A DNA stretch of 64,000 bases. Source: Yamagishiella unicocca. Lineage: Eukaryota; Chlorophyta; Chlorophyceae; Chlamydomonadales; Volvocaceae. Shown one piece after another: positions 57,840 through 64,000 of the stretch. Each line of letters starts with the position of its first letter. The first letter of the stretch is position 1. The position numbers and the translations under genes were made by a program. Below the pieces are notes generated by a model. That model did not search any database, had not been told where the DNA came from, and saw only the letters and a list, made by a program, of their open reading frames with translations. The DNA is taken from positions 558,001 to 622,000 of the forward strand of contig BDSL01000049.1 in NCBI GenBank assembly GCA_003116995.1, read 5' to 3'.

Positions 57840-60800
57840 ATGCCGTCGGGAGGTTCCGCCAGCAGAGCGACGCCGTGCAGGGTGGCGCTGCTGGCCCTGT
57901 TGGCACTGCTGGACCTACCCAGCCGCGTCGCCGCTACAAATGCGGCGTGGGGCAGGCTGGCAGATATACCGCTAGACCTGGGCGAGGTATCGTCTGGCGT
58001 GCTGAAGGTGGGTTCCTCGCGTGAACATCTGGATATCCAAACCATACATCGCCTCATCCTTGGTTGAACAAACCGCCCCGCACATACAGCGCGTGGTGAG
58101 TTTTTACAACTCTCACATACCTGGTAACGTACGTTCTCGTTCTGGACATAAGCATTGCTTCGATTTCATTTAAGACTTCTCGGCGAAGGTACCGTCCGCC
58201 GCCGCCGCCGCACCGGGTGCTGCAGAATGCCGCTGGCACTCCCCTGCTGGTAGTGCTGGGTCAAGGCACCAGCCGCAACGCAACAGCTCAGACGCTCGTG
58301 CTGGACGTCTGGAACAACATGTGGTCAAGGCAAGTGGCCGGGTGACTGTTGTGTGGGGGGCGAGGGGGGTCCGTAAAAGCTGTGCAGCGAGAAGCCACAG
58401 ACAACAGCGGACCCGTGGGTCGGAGGTGGTGGGGCCCCCGTAGACGCGTGGCTTATGGCTGCGCACGCGGAGGCGAAGAAACCCGTGTAAATGACATAAG
58501 AGAAGGAGGCGAAAATGCCGGCAAATAGTCGGGAACGTGCGTTTGAGTGTGCATGCCGAGGGACTTGTTTGACTACAGGAAACCTGCGGACGAGCCTCGC
58601 CTACGGCGCATATTGGAGGGACAGGGTTTGAGCTGTTGAACATGTTTGCGTTCATGTTTGGGGCGCCTCCGGGGGGGCGCAACGTTACTGGTGCGCGTTG
58701 CGAGGATGAGGCAACCGGGCAAACACGCAGCAGCAGTCACGCATCAGCCCGCCACCTGTTCTGCTTCGGCGAGCGTGGCTGCCTCTTAAAAAACGGGGCC
58801 ATCGCTTCCGAATGTGTATGCCGGCTACCGTTGTCCGGCATGGAGGCGTTGGTTCCGTGATAGATAAGCAAGGAAGTGGGTAGGGGGCTTCTGTGTCCCA
58901 GGCAGGAGGCCACCACGTGCATGGCCCTCCGCTTGAGCCCCCTGACTGTCACCGGATCACAATCGATCAACCAACCAACCAACCAACCAACCAACCAACC
59001 CCCGTGGCGATGTTGCGGACGCAGGAAGGCTCAACGGCCCTTCCCTGGCCACCACATGGCCGCTGCGACTGTGGACAACAAGCTGTACCTCATCGGAGGC
59101 TTCCAAGGGGACTCACCAGGTGGGGGCGGGCCGGCAATGGGTGAGATGGAGACGACCGGCTTCACGCACGCGGCGTGGACGAGCGCGTCCGCCAGTGTAC
59201 CCCTGAATGTGTGGTTGGGCGGCTTTTTGTTCGTTGTCCGTTGTTCGTTGTTGGTTATTCGTGCGTGCGAGCTGGTGGTTGGGGTTGAGTGGCTGGGCAG
59301 TGATGTAAGAGCCTGGAATCACGCCAGCACGAGACGGGCTGTCTGGCTCGTCCGCTGTCCAGGGCTGCCAGGGTTCACTTGCGTAGAAAGGGGAAACGCG
59401 GTTACTTTGCGTACGTGAGGTATATGACTTGTCCCTGCGCGCAGGCAAGCTCCAGATCTACGACCCCATCAAGGACCATTGGATGGTGGGCGCCCCTCCG
59501 CCGATCTCCAGCGGTTCGGGCTGCGCAGCCGTGGCGGGCCGCTTCATCTTCTACTGCGGGGGTGTCAAGGACGGCAATTCGAGGGACGGCCGTGCGCAGA
59601 GGACCTGCGCGTAAGTGCGTGCACGGCCGCAGTACGGCGGCGAACGTCGAAACCTCTCACGTGCTGCGGGCGAAACCGGTGCACCGGCTGTAGGTAGGCG
59701 GAGGAGGGGTGGACGCGCGCTGCTGGCAGAAGCGTACGGCGCGCATGGGCGTGTCGAAGTTTGTCTGCGACCCGGCTGTGACACGTTGGCTGCGCCCCCG
59801 CCCCAGACGCTACGATGTCCGCTCGGGAAACTGGACGAGCATCAGCCCCATGCCGTACGCCGTACACCACGCCGCCATGGGCAGCGACGGCAGAAAGGTC
59901 TACGTCTTCGGCGGCCGCTCCAGCTCCGGGAACGTGGTCAGGGGCGCCGTGGCTCACACGCAAGCGTACGACATCGCCAACAACGTGGGTGGTTGCCTGC
60001 TGACGTGATTTTATCTTTTCCTGGGGTTTCAAAAAAGACCGTTTACGCGATCTTTTCCTGGGGGGAGGGGCGGGTGTTAAGGTTAGCTATCCACATGCAG
60101 ATCCTGGCCGTCGGATTTGGAAATTCATATCATTCCCTGCACCTATCCCAGCCCAGAACCCTTCTTCAGCTAGTACCGGTGGTTCGTTTCCTCCTGTGTC
60201 GGCCCACGGGTTCTCTCGCCTCATCACCCACACCAACCGCACCTGCGGTTGCAGACCTGGAGCTCCTGCAACGTGCCGCTGCCCGAGCTGCGCGGCGGTA
60301 TGGGCGCCGCGGTGTACGACAACGGCTATCTGTACGTCATCGGCGGCGAGACCGACACGTGCGTGCCAGAGACGGGACGAGACGGACGCCCTGCGCTGCA
60401 CTGCACTGCCTGTCCGCAGTTGATTCGGCAGCCCCACTTACGTTTCGGCCCAATGTACGTTTGCGCGACTGCAACCAACTACCAACCAACCGCACCAACC
60501 GACCGACAGGTGTTCCCGAGGGACCAAGTGTCCTGTCGCCGCTACGGGCCTCGGATCAGGTGGTGTACATACTCGCGTATCGACAGGTGGGTCGGCGGGG
60601 CCGCCCCAGCCAGCAGTGGGACCACACGAGGCCTCGATAGCACTCGTGAACGGCGCAGCTCTCGTCCCTCGCGGTTCCCCTGCGGTTCCCTGGCTCTCGC
60701 TGAATGCAGCCCGTGTGTGTTTTCCGGGCACGCGACGCGGCCGCTGGCACGCCCCAACGCCCGCGCCACTCCTACTCCGCCACCGGCTCGCAACCTCACC

Positions 60801-61214
60801 ACGTATGCGGGCTGCCGCAGGTACAATCCCGACACGGACACCTGGGACCGGGTCCGGCCCGAGATGCCCGAGCCGCGTCATGGTATCTACCCGGTGCTGG
60901 GGCCGGGGCCCCGAGGGACCAAGTCCGCCGTCGTGTACGTTTGTGGCGGCGGTGCCAAGGCAGGGACGTACAGAGCACTACCTGCAGCTACGTGGACGTG
61001 CAGCCGCCCAGGTGAGCTGCCGCGTCGCTGTTTCAGTGCGTGGCTAGGGAACGTGGAAAGGCAAACTGCGAGCGCTCCAAGGGCCCCCTGCACCGTGAGC
61101 ACGCCGCCGCAGCCCGCGTGCCACAGGTCGACTTCATCTCCGAAAGACAACGAACTCCAACCAGCGCCGCCGAAGAAGGATGGCCCGCCGCCAGCGCCGC
61201 CAAAAGGGAAGTAG
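57840..61214 (+). CDS. Secreted Kelch-repeat (galactose-oxidase-like β-propeller) protein
   Basis: Exons: 57840-58007, 58226-58329, 59025-59119, 59445-59610, 59807-59984, 60255-60362, 60510-60586, 60821-60967, 61127-61214 (376 aa, all in phase; ends of exons 6, 8 and 9 less certain). The N-terminus has a signal peptide (VALLALLALLDLPSRVAATNA), so the protein is probably extracellular or in the secretory pathway. Kelch blades are clear: LLVVLGQGTSRN with VLDVWNNMWSR, MAAATVDNKLYLIGG with IYDPIKDHW, GCAAVAGRFIFYCGG with RYDVRSGNW, HHAAMGSDGRKVYVFGG, and GAAVYDNGYLYVIGG with RYNPDTDTWDR. The tail is Pro/Lys-rich (QPAPPKKDGPPPAPPKGK). Intron 2 appears to use a GC donor (GCAAGT), needed to keep phase. 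The binding partner cannot be told from sequence; a cell-wall or matrix role is possible. Confidence 0.8.
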
Positions 61215-62392
61215 CTGCCAGATGCTGCTTCGGAAAGCGCATGAGCTAATCTATTTGGGGATTTGGGCCCCCCCGCGACCAGGAACTGATCTTGTGCATC
61301 CGGTTCGTTGCCTCAGCGAGCTCCCTTGTAAGGGACGTAGATGGCTGCTCACATACAGCTTGGGCACATGACCAGGCAGCGGCAGCGCTCGTCATCCACG
61401 ATGGAAGAAAAATGCCGTCCCGGGCGGCCAGCAAGCCTATCAATGAATGAAGTCGGAACTCCGCTGGTTTACAGTACATCTGGTTCAAGGCATAAAGGCA
61501 ATCCTGCTGCCGCTGGCCAATGCGGCCGTTGAGGTGACTACGATTGTGGTACGTGAGAAACGTGGAAAGTGTTTCGTCAATGCGTTTTCCGTGTATTGCA
61601 GAATCGTGCAGGAGGCGCATTGTTCGCAGGGGTGCGGCAGTGACCGCGCGTTCGTCGTATGATCCTGCCTTTGCGTACACGGTGCGAAGAGTATAGACAG
61701 GGGCAAGGCGGGAGACGACGGGTGGCAAGAGCAAAGTACCACAGCGGAGGATTGACAGAGTGGCAAGTGACTTATTTGTCCCACGGCTATGCCTGGATAT
61801 GCGGCAACCCCAGTGCATACGTGTTTTAATGGGCTTCTGAACAAAAACGCGGGGAGTAAGTGCTTTTGCGTCAGGTTGCACCTGCAGTGGGGTGTCGTAA
61901 GGGTGGGATTACGGTTAGGGTTCGGTGGACTGGGACGGAGATAGTACCGGGTGATAGCTGTGATAGGTGGAGCCTGGTGGCAGGAGCACCCCTGAACACC
62001 ACGGCAGCAACACGCATCCCCAGGTTTGAAGCCTTTAGGGAAGGGTTCCAAGGCCTGTCCATCGTCTGACATGTACATTGCGTATCATTAATCCGGGAAG
62101 GCGGGCGGCATGAGGGTAACCGAATGGTGGAAGGCTACGGGACGTGATGCCGTATCTCTAGATGTAGTCGCGCATGGCCAAAGCTGCTGTGCAGTGAGCT
62201 ACTCACCTATACGTTTTGCAAGATCGATAGGTAACTGTAAAAACCTTCTTGCGTACAGTGTGCCAGTCCACGAGTCAGTAACCTTGCAAAGGCGCTTTGG
62301 CAGTACAGTTACCACGTTAAGGACAGCTGTAATTTTGGAAGTGCACGTCTAGCACGCGGAGTCAGCTGTGAAGTGCTGAAGAGGACCAGAGC
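61215..62392 (+). other. Intergenic between Kelch and methyltransferase genes
   Basis: Holds the Kelch 3' UTR and, towards 62392, the promoter/5' UTR of the methyltransferase gene. No conserved coding sequence, RNA gene or repeat was recognised; base composition is more balanced than in the exons. Confidence 0.55.
61327..61331 (+). terminator. Candidate poly(A) signal TGTAA for the Kelch gene
   Basis: TGTAA 113 bases after the proposed stop codon at 61212-61214, a typical distance in volvocine genes. It supports the proposed 3' end. Confidence 0.5.
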
Positions 62393-64000
62393 ATGGCAGC
62401 TGCTCCAGCAGAGGTCGACAGGCCCACATACTCCGCTGGCGCTTACTGGGATAATCGTTACACGGGACCTGCAAAGAATTTCGACTGGTGCGACGCGGGC
62501 GGAGTTGCCACAGCGTGCTTCTGGCGGGCCGTCTCGGAGAACGGAATGCCCTAAAGGAACTGCAGCGACAGCTTTACATCCAACCGCTTGCACAGGTTCT
62601 TCAACTACCCTGCGCTGAAGGAGCTCCTTCAACAGTATCTGCCTTCGGGCAGGGTTCTGCATGTGGGCTGCGGGAACAGCAATATCCAGGAGGGCATGGC
62701 ATCTGATGGATTTACGGTAACCAATGTAGGTTTGTTACTTTCAAGTGTCGAAGAATACTCCAAGGCTTGCGCTAAAGGGCCAGCCGGCTTGCCTGCAGGT
62801 GGACATTTCGCCTGTTGTCATCGAGCAAATGAAGCACCAGCACGCGGAAAATCGGTCGCTGGACTACTTGGTCGCGGATTGCAGAGACATGTCTGAGCTC
62901 TCAAGTGGCAGCTTTCATTCCTGCATAGACAAGGGGACTCTGGACGCTGTGCTGTGCAGCCAGTCGGGGCAGATCGACGCCGTTAAGTATCTTCATGAAA
63001 TTGACAGGTGACACCGCAAGAAATCAGTGGCACTGATGCTTCTCCGGCGCCGGCCTGCCGAAGCAAAACTCAGTACTCGCGTTCACCCTCCCTTAGGTTG
63101 CTGCAGCCCGGTGGCGTCTTCCTGCTCATCTCCCTCGGCACGCCCTCGGCGCGCCTGGCAATCCTCAAGAAGCAGCTGTGGGGGGCCATGCAGGTGCGCG
63201 GCAAAACGCTCTCATCGCCATCACGACCGTAACCCAACGGCGACGCCTTTCGGTGACGGACATGTCGTACAGATGGCCTCAGGCACAACAACCGACTCCC
63301 TCCTATCCCTCCCGGTCCCGATCCCTGTATGCGCCGCCCCAGGTGCTGCTGCTGCCCAAGCCGCTCCTGTACCTCCAGTCCGACGTCACGATGACTGGTC
63401 GGCCGCTGCCGTCAAAGTGCGCCGCCAATAAGGACGAGCCTATCGAAGCGCTGGGGCCGTGGCCGTCTGAGGTGGCGGATGAGGAGCTGGCGCAGCTGCA
63501 GATCGACGCCCGGGACTACTTCTTCGCGTACATTTGCACAAAGCCATCCACGGAGGCCGTGGAGGGCCAACAAGAGGACATTGGGTGCCCCCTGGAGCGT
63601 CCCCTGGAGCGTCCCCTGGAGCGTCCCCTGGAGCGCCCCCTGGAGCTGCCCCTGGAGCAGCCCCTGGAGCGCCCCCTGGAGCTGCCCCTGGAGCAGCCCC
63701 TGGAGCGCCCCCTGGAGCTGCCCCTGGAGCGCCCCCAGGAGCTGCCCCTGGAGCTCCCCCTGGAGCGCCCCCAGGAGCTGCCCCTGGAGCTCCCCCTGGA
63801 GCTGCCCCTGGAGCAGCCCCTGGAGCGCCCCCTGGAGCTGCCCCTGGAGCGCCCCCAGGAGCTGCCCCAGGAGCGCCCCCAGGAGCTGCCCCTGGAGCAG
63901 CCCCTGGAGCGCCCCCTGGAGCTGCCCCTGGAGCGCCCCCAGGAGCTGCCCCTGGAGCGCCCCCTGGAGCTGCCCCTGGAGCTGCCCCTGGAGTGCCCCC
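62393..64000 (+). CDS. EEF1AKMT4/METTL13-type class I methyltransferase, 3' end outside window
   Basis: Exons: 62393-62487, 62596-62725, 62799-63007, 63097-63193 and 63343 to the window edge, all in phase (396 residues visible). S-adenosylmethionine-dependent methyltransferase; relatives methylate lysines of translation elongation factor eEF1A in the cytosol. Order of motifs: YWDNRYTGPAKNFDWFFNYP at the start, the SAM-binding motif I VLHVGCGNSNIQEGM (about residues 57-71), VDISPVVIEQMKHQHAENR, VADCRDMSELSSGSFH, the family hallmark CIDKGTLDAVLC, YLHEIDRLLQPGGVF and LISLGTPSARL. The last exon continues PWPSEV...YFFAYICTK and then enters, at 63589, a tetrapeptide repeat (PLER/PLEL/PLEQ) still open at 64000. 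Stop codon not seen. Confidence 0.9.
63589..64000 (+). repeat. 12-bp coding minisatellite (CCCCTGGAGCNN), at least 34 units
   Basis: Runs from 63589 to the window edge in the reading frame of the methyltransferase gene. Third/fourth-codon variants give Pro-Leu-Glu-Arg, -Leu or -Gln, with some Pro-Gln-Glu-Leu units. Blocks such as ERPLELPLEQ recur, showing higher-order expansion. Confidence 0.9.

Noticed and set aside
63589..64000. CRISPR-like or satellite array at the window edge
   Set aside because: 12-bp units without spacers, in frame with an upstream gene; a coding minisatellite in a eukaryotic nuclear genome.

Overview
The window looks like nuclear DNA of a volvocine green alga (Chlamydomonas/Volvox/Gonium relatives). 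It is GC-rich and densely intronic. Introns are short, with GTGAGT/GTGGGT-type donors and CAG acceptors. Proteins carry very long Gln/Ala/Gly/Pro-rich insertions. There is a short array of the Chlamydomonas-type telomere repeat CCCTAAAA, and TGTAA-type poly(A) signals follow several genes. The protein families are plant/algal. No species is claimed.

Layout. (1) 104-3169 (+): 3' part of the spliceosomal NineTeen-Complex WD40 protein PRL1/PLRG1. (2) 4927-23519 (-): a giant KDM3/JMJ25(IBM1)-type JmjC histone-demethylase gene, modelled as 20 phase-consistent exons and 3,687 aa. Its N-terminal two thirds are low complexity and its introns are full of minisatellites and dispersed repeats. (3) 23520-27044: gene-poor, less GC-rich spacer. 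(4) 27045-29857 (-): a chalcone-isomerase-fold (CHI-like/fatty-acid-binding-like) protein with a probable plastid transit peptide. (5) 31049-53404 (-): the meiotic DNA helicase MER3/HFM1, 23 phase-consistent exons and 2,271 aa. Its 16th intron (36817-46983) is about 10 kb and holds an apparently intact two-ORF LINE (ORF1 43435-45114; ORF2 endonuclease-reverse transcriptase 38099-43429), two tandem tRNA-derived SINE-like units, a 185-bp duplication and two tRNA-like genes with different anticodons. (6) 54239-56465 (-): an ankyrin-repeat DHHC palmitoyltransferase whose second zinc site is lost (active motif DHFC). (7) 57840-61214 (+): a secreted Kelch-repeat protein. (8) 62393 to the window end (+): an EEF1AKMT4/METTL13-type methyltransferase whose C-terminus runs into a 12-bp coding minisatellite at the edge.

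The genes do not form a pathway; they are ordinary eukaryotic neighbours (splicing, chromatin, plastid lipid/flavonoid-fold protein, meiotic crossover, protein acylation, cell surface, protein methylation). All exon models were built by hand from splice motifs, reading phase and remembered family conservation, with no transcript data. The main unexplained signals are a dispersed repeat family lying inside introns of unrelated genes, a GACCC-RY-GGGTC palindrome family, a WD40-blade relic in an intron of the JmjC gene, an in-frame array of duplicated splice donors in the same gene, and the selective loss of one zinc site in the ankyrin-DHHC enzyme.
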